DNA of 64,000 nucleotides from Aotearoamyces nothofagi (GCA_015345905.1 JADDTR010000023.1:409462-473461), one strand, 5' to 3'; shown: positions 11,017 to 23,060, counted from the first letter of the stretch. A program made the numbers and translations. Notes: generated by a model not told the origin, from the letters alone.

Positions 11017-13520
11017 ATGTCTGCGTCCCCACAGGGCCAACACGACCAGCTCTCGCTCGGCGACGCGTTAGTCGACCTGAGGAACGGTGAGACGCGTCTC
11101 CAGTCGCCAGATCACGTGTAGTACTGATTCCACCCTGTAGCTGCACGAATACCGGCGAAACGACGCGCAGTGAAGATTAACACAGTAGTGAACAAGGTGT
11201 GCACCAAGGCCTATGAAGATGGGCTGCTGCCAGATCTTCTCGATGAGCTCATCGACATCATTACACTGCCTAATGAGCTCGACCAAGCCAGCATTGGAGC
11301 CATCATCCGAAATCTATATCCTGCCAGCAAAGTACCCGAGACTTCTGTGATCAAGGTGGTTAGTTGCCTTGGTCACGGACAAGCAAAGGTGGCGTATCCA
11401 GCTCAAGCCGCTCTTCTTAAATGGCTCGTGATGATCTACGACGTTCTTGAGAACCAGAAGATCCTATCACAGCTATACAGCTTATTGTTCAATCTGCTCG
11501 ATACTATTGCAATCAGGTGAGACACTCTTCCAGCGATTATAAGATGCGTGCTTATTCTCCCAGGCAACCTCTCTGTCATCTTATTTCACTTATTACACGT
11601 CGAAGACATGTGAGACCGTTCAGAATACAGATGCTGTAAGATTCCACTTGAACCCATCTCGATAAATCCACCACTAATGCAAAAAGACTTGAACTGGCTC
11701 GGAGAGTTGGCAATGAACCACCGCTTGTGGGATTGATCAGGGTCTATAAAGACTACTATCCAGATGTCATCGTCGGCGATGTGGCTGCAGGACGCGCTTC
11801 CGTCTTCATTGTAGGACTCGGACTCAATGCTAGCAGTGTGGTCGACTAACAGCATGATAGCATCCCAATCGCGAATGGAGGCAACGATTAGATGAAATAC
11901 AAGAGGCACAAGCTCAAAGAACGCAGGATGCAATACCCAATCGCCAGCACACGTTTAGGGTTGTCCGACGAGGTGTGAATGGCGTAAAGCGAAGTAAGAT
12001 ATCAGTGGTACCGGAGGTGCACACTTCACGTGCTCAAGAGGTGAGTCAGAATAATGATCCATATAATATTATCACTAATCCACTCTAGACCTCAATCACA
12101 TTAGAAGAAATTGAAAATGTAAACGACTTTATAGGGAAGCTTGAAAGGATAGAATTGCCGAATCAGTTAGTGGCAGTGATGGGTGATCCTCTACTCCAGA
12201 AATTGCTCCAGCTAAAGTCATCTGATGCAATCATGAAAAGGGTAAACAACTGGCTTCTATCATTCTTTGAGGATCAGCTTGAGGATGGCAATCACTTAGG
12301 AGATACATTACTCGATATGTTGTCAGCCATACTTGAGTATGCAAGGTTTACGAAGGCAAGTTCTTCAGCACCTGTCTGGATATTTAATATTAATGAAGCT
12401 AGACTTTACCTTCTGCTTCTGTCAAGTATCTTGAGTCTATGCTGGAATCTTGGAACGGTATTACTGGCCGAGAAGTGATTCTAGAACTACTCAGTTTCCT
12501 TCCTATTGAACCATTCGAAAGTACTATTCCCTACTTATATTTCACTTCCTTATTTTAACCTCCATAGGCCTTTATCAATCCACCTTCCAAAGTCTTGAAC
12601 GAGCTCTCCTGGATAACAACTCGACGTCCCAACTTACCCTGTTATCATTTTACACAACACTCCTCCGCCACTGGACCGTCTATCTCCTCTCAAACCCACC
12701 ACCGGACTTTGCCAGCACGGCTATCAGCGCCCTAACAACGCATGCGAACACTTTAACTTTAACACTCCTGCAAACGTCTCCATCAGTTTTTACCCATTCC
12801 GCCATCCTGACATTCTACGAGACCACTGCCTCGCTCCTCTCCCACGCTGTTCTACAACCACATATTCGAATCACGACTCCACCATCTGCACTAATCTACA
12901 CCCTACATTTCTCACCCAGTCTCGCCACGCTCTCTCGCCTCTGTGCCATTCTAGCGCTCTATAAACGTGCTTTCGAATCTGCGATGTCAAAACCCACTGT
13001 TTCACCTACAGATCCGGAAACCAGGCCCATTGAGCCATATCCCAAGGATTATGTAAATCATTTCAATGGCTTTCTCATGGACATATGTAACTGCCTGTGG
13101 CGTTCTCGTGCTTTTAACACATCGGATATGAACGCTCTTGGTTGTTTACTGCCCTCTCCTCTTCTGCCACTGCTCACCGCATACGTGTCGTCGCTTGACT
13201 CTGGGCTGGTATTGTCATCATTATTTAGTCTGTCGTACTCGCCTGTGTTGTGTAACCTCTCCATTGGCTATCTGCGAGAGCTAGAAGACAAGGAAGGACA
13301 GGGCGGCCAATCTGGGATAATGAAGAGGCATGCTGGCCCAGTTACGCAGCGCAGCTTAGTGCTGTTGGGTAAAGAGGGAGGGCTAAAGTTGCCATGGCCA
13401 TCATATAGGCTGGGCGTTCTGCAATATTTGGAAGGCAGAGGTGTGTTAGGTATTGGACAGTTGATGTACAATACCATGAAACATTTGATGACAGCACGAG
13501 AGGGGGTAGCGAAGACTTAG
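11017..13520 (+). CDS. MIS6: Mis6/CENP-I inner kinetochore protein
   Basis: CENP-I (Mis6, yeast Ctf3) is a HEAT-repeat-like subunit of the constitutive centromere-associated network at the inner kinetochore, needed for CENP-A centromeres. Model: exons 11017-11086, 11141-11516, 11564-11635, 11687-11810, 11861-12040, 12089-12355, 12403-12520 and 12568-13520, giving 719 residues with every phase agreeing. Recognition rests on the family-typical N-terminal block: DLLDELIDIITLPNELDQAS, IGAIIRNLYPASKVPE, AALLKWLVMIYDVLENQKIL, LLFNLLDTIAIR and NEPPLVGLIRVYKDYYPD. The C-terminal block contains LPWPSYRLGVLQYLEGRG. The sixth intron (12356-12402) has a GC donor (AAG|GCAAGT). The gene is otherwise intact and of normal family length. 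Identification strong; exon ends inferred by eye. Confidence 0.9.
12356..12402 (+). other. GC-AG intron in MIS6
   Basis: 47-nt intron with donor AAG|GCAAGT and acceptor AAGCTAG. Exon 6 ends ARFTK in phase 0 and exon 7 resumes TLPSASVKYLESMLESWNG in phase 0. Reading through instead gives a different frame that stops at 12478, so splicing here is required. GC donors are a minor class and follow exactly this AG|GCAAGT consensus. Confidence 0.8.
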
Positions 13521-15109
13521 GAAACGATCCTATATTTATTTATAACTTGCTGGCACCTTGCTAGATGGGCAAATTTCTGGGAACGGTAGAAATGGCTTGA
13601 TGACTTCTTGATACCCGACATTGTTCTGTCAATGCAAAGCTCTGGTTTTTGAGCAAGGACTATACATGCATACTTCTAAAAAGATTTTTGTTCTGGAAGT
13701 TCGGCGTTGCTCGTCCCATCGATCACAAAAACTTGAAGACTTCTGAGATAACGGCATCACCCTCTAATAGACCTTCCATACCTTGAGGTTCTCGGAGCAT
13801 ATTGAGGGGCACACATGTATTGAAGACCTCGATAACTCTATAGCCACAACCTTTGTGAGCTTAACATCCGATATCTATTGTTCCTGCAAGAGCCTTTGGT
13901 GATTATGAGACTTCGAGGCACATACCTCAACATCTTGTGATTCTTGTCTACGAGACATTTACATTTGGCTAGGGAAAATGCGAACAGATAACTACATGCA
14001 GCCCTATTTATTTTCTCTGCAAGGTGTAGAATCAATCCTACACTTTCCATCTATATCCACTGCCATTTTCTCGTCTAGTGATACAAGACATCTTCCAACT
14101 AATTGATATGCGACCACCACAACTACTTTACACCCCCTGCACTGAAATGACGGCAAGAAAACCAACGGTGACGAAGACTATCGACAGCGAGAGCCCTAAT
14201 AACCGTCAGGAAGCAAATCGACCCATCGTAAACCTGTAGCCATATCATAAAGTCCAAGCACGGCTCACTATTCCTCATCAAATTGCTGGTTACCCAGAAG
14301 AAGTCTCGAGGTAGGACAGGATGTCCTTTTATACTGTACTGGCATCTTTCTGAAGAGGTGGGAGAAAACGCCTTAGTATACCTCTTCTAGGATAGGCTAT
14401 GCCGAATCCCCGCTTCACTATTCTGAACATAATAAATTGGCTAATGATCTGGTACATATATATATATATATATATACACTATCATCATGGGTGCCGTTAT
14501 GGAAGTTCATTAGAATCAATATGAGATGAAACTTGAAATCTCGGCTGGTTATAATGGAAGCAATAGGCAGGGCAGCATGGTAGCAAGAAAGGAGATGGCG
14601 ACAAACAGGCATATATTTGGTTCGTAGGCTCAACAGCTGTATATTCTTCCTTGTGATAATACTACTGCTAGGTTGTTGCTCGAGAAATTTGATGGTTTTC
14701 TGTCTCAGTCTATCCCTGCGTAACCGGCTCTAATCAGAACTCCCCTTTTAAAACGTGTGCATCGTTGTAGTGCCTATTAGAAGGAACTGTATAAATTCAC
14801 TGAGTATATATATCAAGATCTGAACGGGTCGGTGGTGTTCCTCTTAATCATCTTAGATTTATATTAATCATTATAGCATACTTTATAAGTGGTACGTATC
14901 TTGTGCTATCCCGGTTATGGCCCTCTCCTTGCTCCCGTACGCAGAAAGAATCCGTAATAGTATCATACGCCTCCGGCACATAGCGTGCTTTGAAGCCGAG
15001 CAATGCAGTGCAAGGCTTCACCCTTTATACACAATCCTGGCTTCCCGTTACCACCATCTACCTCATGTCGATCGCGCTGATCAGATCATTGCCCATAACA
15101 TAAACACCC
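13521..15109. other. Intergenic with (AT)n microsatellite
   Basis: About 1.6 kb between convergent MIS6 and the serine palmitoyltransferase subunit gene. It contains an (AT)n tract at 14456-14476. No coding region was recognised. Confidence 0.55.
14456..14476. repeat. (AT)n microsatellite
   Basis: Uninterrupted alternating A/T of about 21 nt, flanked by GGTAC and CACT. Confidence 0.9.
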
Positions 15110-15619
15110 TCACAACTCCATTGGTACAGTTCCTGGTACACTGCCTGCCACATGGCCCGCCCCATGCATCATAGCGGCATCAACGACCTTCCTCATCTTC
15201 ATCGCCGTCTCGCTTGCCAGAGCCGTAGTGGCACTCGTTGTCGCGGTATCAATGGCCGATTTCACAACCTCGATATCGCCTTGGTAGTAAAACCAGGCGC
15301 GACGCGTGAGGAAAGCCATGTGCTGTGGGAGGTAAAGGGAGATGGCGATGGCGATCATGGAGACAAAGAGGAAGATGAAGGAGTCTAGGAACGGGTTAGT
15401 TCGGGTTCTGAGGGTGGTGAGATAGCGAGGAAAAGGAGCGTCCTGGAGACGAGACACCCACTCGCGCGATTGAGCAGGGAAGATAGGAGCTTGTGGGCCA
15501 GGAATGGACGTACTGAAGATGAACTTCTCCGTAGGAGTCAACATGTACAGACTGAACGTGACTTCGTATTGGTATCGCTTTCGCTGGAGCCAGCGGAACG
15601 TTGAGGCGGTAATTGACAT
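15110..15619 (-). CDS. Small subunit of serine palmitoyltransferase-like protein
   Basis: Single exon, 169 residues, ATG at 15619. The small subunits (human ssSPTa/b; functionally yeast Tsc3) bind and activate serine palmitoyltransferase in the ER, the first step of sphingolipid synthesis. Two conserved pieces are visible. Residues 16-37 contain YQYEVTFSLYMLTPTEKFIF, matching the YQY...LYMLEPWE pattern. A membrane helix at about 78-96 is followed by LPQHMAFL at 97-104, matching the family's MPQH motif. Unlike the compact roughly 70-residue animal subunits, about 40 residues separate the two parts, and an Ala/Thr-rich soluble tail of about 60 residues follows. It is divergent from the release-factor gene, with 338 bp between the starts. 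Confidence 0.8.
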   Translation of the reverse strand: MSITASTFRWLQRKRYQYEVTFSLYMLTPTEKFIFSTSIPGPQAPIFPAQSREWVSRLQDAPFPRYLTTLRTRTNPFLDSFIFLFVSMIAIAISLYLPQHMAFLTRRAWFYYQGDIEVVKSAIDTATTSATTALASETAMKMRKVVDAAMMHGAGHVAGSVPGTVPMEL

Positions 15620-15957
15620 TTTGACGTGACGAGAGATGTTGTCAGCTATATAGGAGGCGCAGGTAGATATGAGTTCGAGATCAATTGCACCGATAACTTG
15701 ACAAACGAGGGTTGATATGTAAAGAAGGGGCGCGTTTGTCGGAATTCGGGAGTAACTTTTTGAAATGACCGTATAAGCATTTTGGACCTTCGGCGTCGGG
15801 CGGGTCTAGTCTCCGCTGTACACTGTTATTAGCGTCTTAAATCCCGATATCAATCCAATCATACCAGCACTTGACGAGTCTACTGACAAACTTCAAGGTC
15901 AATCCTCATAAAGTGTCGCAATTTACGCATTTGAACATGCGATGATAGTTTCACATA
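15620..15957. promoter_or_regulatory. Shared divergent promoter region
   Basis: 338 bp between the start codons of the minus-strand serine palmitoyltransferase subunit and the plus-strand release-factor-like gene. It must contain both promoters. No specific factor sites are claimed. Confidence 0.5.
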
Positions 15958-16577
15958 ATGCTGAGTGCTATTTCTTCACGTGTGCTCTATGGAGGCATTC
16001 GCAGTGGAAGTTGCGTAGTAGTCGGGCGGTGCATCTCAACCTCGACTATGCGATTAGCAAAGCAAATGCCGCCGCGCCCACCACCTGTAAATGAAGAGGA
16101 CATCATAGAAGCGTTTCTGAAAGGTAGTGGACCTGGCGGACAGAAAATTGTACGTCAATTGCACTGTCCCCGTATTTGAACTCTCAGTTTCCCCATGGCA
16201 CTCCCATTTCCACCAGCCAAGCTGATTCCTTACCCTACCAGAATAAAACCTCCTCTGCAGTGCAGCTGAAGCACATCCCCACCGGAATTGTCTTGAAAGT
16301 CCAGGAGACAAGATCCAGGAGCCAGAACCGGAAGATTGCGAGAGAGATGCTGGCGTTGCGCATTGAGCAGATGGAGAAGGGTCCCGAAAGCAGAGTGGCG
16401 GTCGTCGGAGAGACGAAAAGAAAGAGAAAGAGCAGTGCAGTAAAAAAGAGCAAGCGCAAGTACAAGGCTTTGGAAATGGCGAAAACCGAGACTGCGGTTG
16501 AAGGCCAAGTGTCGCACCAGAATGCCAGTGACGAGATGGATGGGGGAGGAGCTTCTAATGCAAATGCAGCCCCCTGA
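15958..16577 (+). CDS. Mitochondrial class I release factor-like (GGQ) protein
   Basis: Exons 15958-16149 and 16242-16577 give 175 residues. Exon 1 has a basic, Ser/Arg-rich N-terminus (residues 1-32) typical of a mitochondrial targeting peptide. It ends in GSGPGGQKI, with the catalytic GGQ at 60-62, and exon 2 continues NKTSSAVQLKHIPTGIVLKV and TRSRSQNRKIAREML. This is the RF-1 domain that hydrolyses peptidyl-tRNA, without codon-recognition domains. The C-terminal tail is strongly basic (KRKRKSSAVKKSKRKYK), like the C12orf65/MTRFR (yeast Pth4/Rso55) group that rescues stalled mitoribosomes. The Lys-rich tail in this group is thought to contact ribosomal RNA. Identification as an RF-1 domain protein is firm; assignment to MTRFR rather than ICT1 is likely from the short length. 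Confidence 0.85.
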
Positions 16578-17314
16578 TTTCAAAATAGCGATGGCCCAAA
16601 AGTGTGTCGTCAGCGGACTCGGAATGCTTACAGCGAGGCACGGTTCCTAGGATGGAAAGCCGTATCGGAGTCAACGACTAGATTCGTCAGAATGCCATGT
16701 AAAATCACCCGGTATAAACCTTTCCGACGTCAAAGGAGCTTTGCAGCCCAAGGAAGGCTCGTGCGGAAAAGGAGGACCAAATACTCCCCCATCCAGGCTT
16801 TACAAAAAGAAGTCGAACAGGATGACCGGCGGCAGACCTAATACTCTTGAAGACATGCTCCGGCAGAGATAATTTTTGTAGCTAAATATCAAGCCTTCAA
16901 GCTTGGTAATGACCATCTCGACAGGTCCTCACGCGCTCAGGAGGAGCATGTCAATCAGAAAGAGGAAATCGGGGTACGCTGTGATTTGGTCGGAAGCATG
17001 CCGCTGTGCTCAAAGTGGTGTCTTTCTCCTATGGGGAGTTTCTATAGGCAGGGCGATGAGGCCATAAGCAGAGGGCTATAAAGCCGAGGCTTATATAAAT
17101 AAGAGATCTGTCATAAAGTTGTATATGCAGAATGAGAGATTTACTGATTCCGCAATGACAAATGCTTTACTTGACTGCCCGCATGTGTAGAAAACGCCTA
17201 ATGCTACAACATTCATTTCAATACAAGGATCATCATCATCCACTCGTTCCAAACCATCTTCGCACCAACATTTCTCAAGCCTCGCCAAGTTCCATATCCA
17301 CCTCAATTTCTCCC
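16578..17314. other. Intergenic, convergent genes
   Basis: About 740 bp of 3' flanks between the release-factor gene and VPS68. No coding region recognised. Confidence 0.55.
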
Positions 17315-18092
17315 CTATAGTGCCAAGTTGTACGAGTACTCATCCTCCATATTCTGCGAGATCCAAAGGACCACCGTGCTATCCAAAATCAGTAAACGCT
17401 CAACCAACTCCGCTTCGCCTGCCCTTCAACTCACCTCAACATGACCAAGCTATTTGCAATGACATTCGCAATTCCCATATATAGTGTCGGCAGCGGCCAG
17501 CCGGGGACAATATACTTGAGCACAAAGACACAGACGCCGCCGGCCAAGCCGCCGGCCAAGAGCGCAAAGCCCAGGAACAGCACGACGCGGGCCTTCCAGG
17601 CGACGCCGCTGCCGCTATAGCTGAACGAGTCGGCACCCAGGCGCGACTTCTCGATCGAGTTGATGATCAGCATGCCCAACGACGAGAAGATGAAGGGCAG
17701 CCAGTCGATGAAGCGGATGTGCACGACTGACCCGTTGAGCGCTGATTTCGAGTACACGGCTGCGTCGAGAAGCACGTAGAAGGCAAGCGAGAACTATAGC
17801 ACAGGTGCAGCACGTTAGTGAGCGACTTTTGCTAATGCGGAGAAGAAGGGATGCTGCGGATGCTGCGTTTGGTCGTTGAGGTTGGAGAAGAGGGGAGCGG
17901 GGGATTAGCATCAATATGCCTGCCCGCCTCGCCCTTCCGCTATGTCCATCTCCTGTCTCCAGCTCATGCAACAGGAATAGGGGTAGAGAAACCACATACC
18001 AATCCACCGGCACCATATACGCCAGCGCTCCTAAAAGCCACGCTGTTCATCCATTCTGGCCGTCTGAACTTCCAGAGTCTCTCTTCCGACAT
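17315..18092 (-). CDS. VPS68: Vps68/TMEM50 family vacuolar sorting membrane protein
   Basis: Exons 18092-18000, 17793-17435 and 17378-17315, 171 residues with consistent phases. Vps68 (TMEM50/UPF0220 family) is a four-helix membrane protein that with Vps55 acts in late endosome to vacuole transport. Conserved pieces seen are FIDWLPFIFSSLGMLIINSI, DSFSYSGSGVAWKARVVLFL, FALLAGGLAGGVCVFVLKYI and the terminal QNMEDEYSYNLAL. Exon 1 supplies the N-terminal RRPEWMNSVAFRSAGVYGAG segment and the first helix. Introns have GTATGT and GTGAGT donors. Length is normal for the family and nothing looks broken. Confidence 0.88.
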
Positions 18093-18849
18093 CGCGGCGG
18101 GTGGAGCCACGGGTTCGGGGCGTGCAGGTGGTAGATGAGGTTCTTTGCAATCGCAGGCTTGCAATTGTTCGCTCGGGGGTGTTTTAGATAGGGAGTTCAC
18201 TCTGGTTCCGTGGGCTGGGTCTTCTGTTGTGAGAGCTGCTACCTTATATCGTCATCCGGAGGTCAGCTCAGCTTGCCTGCGACGGGTGCGGTTGATGATG
18301 CGTTCCGGCGCTAGTGACATGGGTCACGTGTGACCGACAGCACCGCCACAGGTCATGTAAGGATTGATGAAATATCAGAACTAGAGCAATACAGAGAGAG
18401 GTAATACCATTGTATTTAGCTATTTGTCTGTACCAACTATGCATTGCTTGGCCCTTCGGTCTATGCCTCACTCCTCAATCAAGGCGCGCGCAAGGTCAAC
18501 CATATCTACGTACATACAAAGGTTCATGGAACCCCTCTCCAAGCCTCTCACCTCTAAACGTGTTTCTCGTATGTGCCAAGCATCCTTCCGAATGTGCATG
18601 AATGAAAAGAGAATCAGACTCTATAATACAACGTGACTTGCGATGTTTCCAGAGAGTAACAACCAGCAATCAACCAGTTTGCCGCGGCATAAGGACCAGT
18701 CATTGTCGTGCAATCCACCCTATGCAATACGCCTGAACAGAGCAAGCATAGTTTACGCGTAAAGGAAATCTCCGAATGCTGTACTATGTGCTCACTCCTT
18801 TTAACGCCATAATCTCACCGTTTCGAATCAAAATCAAGTTCGCTCGTAA
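18093..18849. other. Intergenic
   Basis: About 760 bp between the VPS68 start and the KNR4 stop (same strand). It would hold the VPS68 promoter and the KNR4 3' UTR. No coding region recognised. Confidence 0.5.
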
Positions 18850-20628
18850 TCAGATCTCGATCGTCTTCATACCACTGTCGTCTTCAACTGTAGCTTGTTT
18901 CTTCGCGTTACCATTTACTAGACCAAGTCCCTTGTTGCCTTCAGCTGTTCTCGAGTTCTCCTTGTCGTCGTCATCCAATGCGATAGGGCTAAGAAGATTC
19001 TCAAGATTCTTTGTCTGCTTGGGTTCTTCGTCACTCGGACGTGGCGTCGACACCTCGATTAGTTTGCTGTTCACGTTCGAGAGATCCTTTGTATGGACGG
19101 CGATTGGGGTTGGTGTCTCTTCAGTAACCTTGGCCAAAGGACTCGATTTGCCATATCCTGGCCTGTTTGGGCTAGAAACTGGCGAACTGCCACTGAAACG
19201 TTGCATTGATCTTCCTCGAGGTTCACCACCAATTTCTGCCGTTGGGCTAGCATATGGCGAGGCAACATGAGAGCCACCTGCGTTTGCTGAGCCGTTGGGT
19301 GGTGGTGCTGTAGTTGACCTTCTCTTTCCGCCTTTCCGGCCATACTTCTGGTCCACCCTCCATCTGAGGATGTCCAGGTAAGCAGGTTCGACATGGGAAT
19401 TCTTGAATTCTCTCAACTTGAGCTCTGCAGTGTCTTCCTCCACGAAGCATTTCCCGCTGTTCATATCATCCGCAACCATAACCAAGAAAGCGGACCAGGA
19501 TCTGGCCACAACATACTTGCAATCATAGTCCCGACCAAAGAGGATAACTTGACCCCATTTTCCAGCAGGGCCTGGAGCTAGATCCACAGCCAAATTGTTT
19601 CCGCCCCAATCTCTCGCTAACGGGATCCAAGAAGGATGAGCATAGACTTTCTGAATTGCATTTGGCGGTTGCGAATCCTGACGAGCAAGGAGATCCTGTC
19701 GCCAATGTGGGTTTTGTGATGACGGGCGAGCTTGTTTCGAAGACGATGCTGACGAGCTTCCACCCAGGGCTTTTGACGGAGTTGCCGGCTTGAAAGTGAT
19801 GGGCTCGGTGAGGTATTCTTGGTTGACAACCTTCCAATTATGCCACTCATGGACAATTTCCTCGCAGTCAAGCAGCATGCATCCGAAGATAATTCCCGTT
19901 GGTCTTCCACCCTGTTCCTGGCCATCGTGGACTTGCAATGATTCGCGAACTTCCATGGGTAATGAGCAATCAAGCTGGTGCTCCAATTCATTCAAATCAT
20001 TATTGGTACAACCCTCTCCAAGCTGGTCGAAAAGCTCTTCGTAATTCTCCTCGGCCCACTTGTCAATTCTTCGCCATGAATGGGAACATGGTGGAGGTGG
20101 TGGTAGACCTTCCTGAAATGCTTGTAACTGGATTTCGCCCGAGGCGACACTCTCAAATTCGTTTGTATTCTGTCGCTGAAGCGCTGCGCTTGACCTCATG
20201 CCAGGAGAGTATGGAGAGTTAGCACCTGGACTTTGCGGGAACATTGGCGATCCAAAGGTGCCGCCATTCAGTGCAGACATTGAGCCGCGCTCAGCATCTT
20301 CAAAGTAAGGGGAGGACACATCAACGTGAGACTCCGACGCATTAGTCGCGACAGAGGTAAGAGGCGCATGCCTGCTTTGCCCGAGTGGAACGTGCTGGCC
20401 CGTTCGATAGGGAGAATCGAAGTCGGAGTCTGTTGAAGTCTATATCAGCGGTGTGTCTACCTAGAAGGACAGGAAGAGGGTGATCTTACGGCGGTCATTA
20501 CTTGTCAAACTGTGCCAGGCATTCCGGAATGCTTTTCCAATGCCGAATCTGTTTGTAGATAGCACAAGTTAGCAATGTATACTGGTGCAGAAGGGCCACG
20601 GGGTTAAGGGTGAGGCTCACGCAGCCAT
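18850..20628 (-). CDS. KNR4: Smi1/Knr4 cell-wall assembly regulator
   Basis: Exons 20628-20621 (8 nt), 20548-20490 and 20429-18850, 548 residues. Knr4/Smi1 is a hub protein coupling cell-wall integrity MAPK signalling with chitin and glucan synthesis and polarised growth. The N-terminal start MAAFGIGKAFRNAWHSLTSN comes from joining the tiny first exon to the second. The SMI1_KNR4 domain lies around residues 110-310, with SWRRIDKWAEENYEELFDQ, NDLNELEHQLDCSLPMEVRE, RPTGIIFGCMLLDCEEIVHE and GRDYDCKYVVARSWSAFLVM. The C-terminal 200 residues are Ser/Pro-rich and low in complexity, probably disordered as in yeast. Identification is strong; the 8-nt first coding exon is inferred from phase and homology. 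Confidence 0.87.
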
Positions 20629-23060
20629 TGTATCTGTGGTGCAGGTATCAGGTATCAGGTATCGCAGACACCCTTCGGTCAATCGTCAATGTCTGCCAGT
20701 TCGGCTGCAGCCAGACAGATGAGACTATGCCGACGATGCTCGCAGTGACGGGACAGATGGGGGACAAGTAGAGATCGCAGACGTTCGCGTCTTGGAAGCC
20801 GTTTGCTGTTGCCTCGTTGCTCGTGCAGTTGTTGCTTGTAAAGTCAAGTTGAACAATTGACGCTAAACCGTGTTTTGGCGACGGGCGATTTCGTCTAGGG
20901 CGTGAAAAAAAGCCGACCCAGCGGGTTTCACTTTTCAAGTGATGCGAGATAATGGGGATAAGGTGGACGAGAGAATTGATTAAGGCAGGTTTAAATGAAC
21001 AAATCAACCTTTCACAGCGAGGGGGTGAAGAAGTTGGGGAATCAATTAAGGAGGCTAAGACGGGGTTGGCAGGATAGGGTGTAGAGACTGTCGGCGGACT
21101 CTGCAGATGCTGCGGGTACGGAGGAGCCGCTGGTGGTCGAAAAGCCGGCTGGAAGAAAAGAAGGATCGCGGTTAGGGGGAGGTTAGGGAGGTTAGGGAGA
21201 TGGAGTGTCGAGGATGACGGAGGAGCATTAGAGTAGCCAGTATAGTACAGTATTATTGCGTTGCAATCAATTGCATGTCACTTCTCAATTTCGCGCTCGC
21301 CTATTTCTCTACAGCATATCTCATTTCTCATTTCTCTGCATTGACGTACGCAATCCTCGATCCGATGATGCAGCAATCCAATAATCTCGCGCCGGGCGGG
21401 CTCTGCTGTGCGTTCGGGGGGTGCATCGAGAAAACCTGGTGTAGTTGGCTTTTCGTTTCGTTTCCCGTTTCTCCCATGCCCGAGCACTATGCTTATTGGG
21501 GGGGTGTCCGTAATGATGACTTAGCAGTGGCAGTTCCCACCGAGCCACCGAGCCACCGCAGGGCAGCGCCTGGCCGAGGGCGCCCACGTCATTTTACTGC
21601 AGTAGCACCTGCGCAGTAGCTGTAGCCGTGGCTGTAGCGGTGCTGGACGGTGCTGGACGGTGCTGGCCGGTCCTCGAACAAGCAGTACAGGCGCTGGCTG
21701 GCCGCAAATAAGAACGCGCATGCCCCTTTGCCTTTTGCCTCCTGTCGAAATGCATGCAGGACATCCGCCAGCGTAGAACGCGCTTCTGGAGTTGGGTGAG
21801 TCGCAGCATCCGACGAGTTCCTGCTGCACAGCTGTTGGGCTGTTGGGCTGTCTGTTTAACAACAACAACAACAATGGGATTGTAGCTGCCACCGCCCTCA
21901 AATGCAGCCAGCTCGGCGATGCCCCGAAAGCAAGAATCGCGAGTCGAAGTCAAGATCCTGCTGCACGCGGTTTCAAGTTGAGCATGCGCATTACGAGCTG
22001 CTGCATTCGCCCCCCAGCTGCCCTGGACGAAGTCCCTACGGCCTGCCAAGCAGGACCCCAGGGAGCACCGCCAGGATTCCTCGCCCTGGCCTGCGTGTGC
22101 CCTGCAGCCTTTGCAAGCTGCAAAACCACTGCGCTGGCCTCAGGAGCTAAGGGCCCGGCCGGGCTTAGCAGACGCTGTCGGGCATTCAGCCATTCTGCAA
22201 CAGGCCCGTCTGGTTGGCGGCTAGTGCCTCTAGTCAGGGGCCGTCCACGCGCCAGTCTTGCGCGATGGCTCAATGGACCCAAGCGGCAGCGTCGAGCGGC
22301 AGAACTGTGCAGCCGACCCCTGACGCACAAATCAGAAGGCGCCGAAGCAAGTCACCTAGGGAGGAACAGCACCTTATTAGGGACGAGCACCAGCTGCCAG
22401 TTGCTGCCGGCTGCTGTCGGTTGCCATAGTACCGCTGCAGCCCACAGCAGGCCGCAGCGACCCGGCAGACCCGGTAGCCCCCAGTGCAGCTGTACTGTAC
22501 TGTACAGTACTGTTCCAGTACCGCACTGGAAGCAGAGAGAGCACACCCGTAGCACAGTACTGTACTGTACTGTACTGTACTGTAGGTAGTGCACCGTAGG
22601 CTCGTTTCTGCACCTTCGCCACTGCCGCTGTAAATTTGGCCCCGTTGACGTTGCACTGGTCCCTGCCGACCATCCTAAAGCGCTGGATGAGGTGAGGGAG
22701 GTATTAATAGATTTAATAGATTCGATAGATTCAATGGATTCTGGAGTCTGGAATGCACATGCATGCATACCGGGCATCACGAGACACATACATGTTTACT
22801 TCCTGTCGCATTCGTATCAGTATCCTGCTGGAAGGAAGACACACTGCGTGTAGTCACGCACCGGCAAGGCAAGGAGCCCGTGCTTGCCACTCACTCTCAC
22901 TTGTCCTGGAGGCACTGCTTCGCGTTGCTCTGCATACGTCACGGGACCGAGACACCCGAATGTACGCTACTTTACTTTGTTTTCTGTATGTATGTACATC
23001 TCCATGCAGTTCAAGATCAGGTACATATGCCAGTCGCTTCATATACCAGTGGCCGCTCTC
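20629..23060. other. Gene-poor, GC-rich interval with short repeats
   Basis: About 2.4 kb between the KNR4 start and the PEBP-like stop. It includes an AAC-repeat near 21860, GTACT-type simple repeats (22490-22585) and an imperfect (TTAATAGAT)n-like stretch at 22702-22740. A 265-codon plus-strand open frame (21792-22589) has low-complexity composition and looks fortuitous. No real gene supported. Confidence 0.5.
22491..22583. repeat. TACTG simple repeats
   Basis: Two tracts of a 5-bp TACTG/CAGTA unit, at about 22491-22513 and 22553-22583. The first reverses orientation within itself and can form a hairpin around CTGTACAG. Confidence 0.8.

Noticed and set aside
21792-22589. 265-codon open frame in GC-rich DNA
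   Set aside because: Low-complexity Ala/Arg/Ser/Cys composition, open frames on both strands at once, and a simple-repeat 3' end; no family resemblance.
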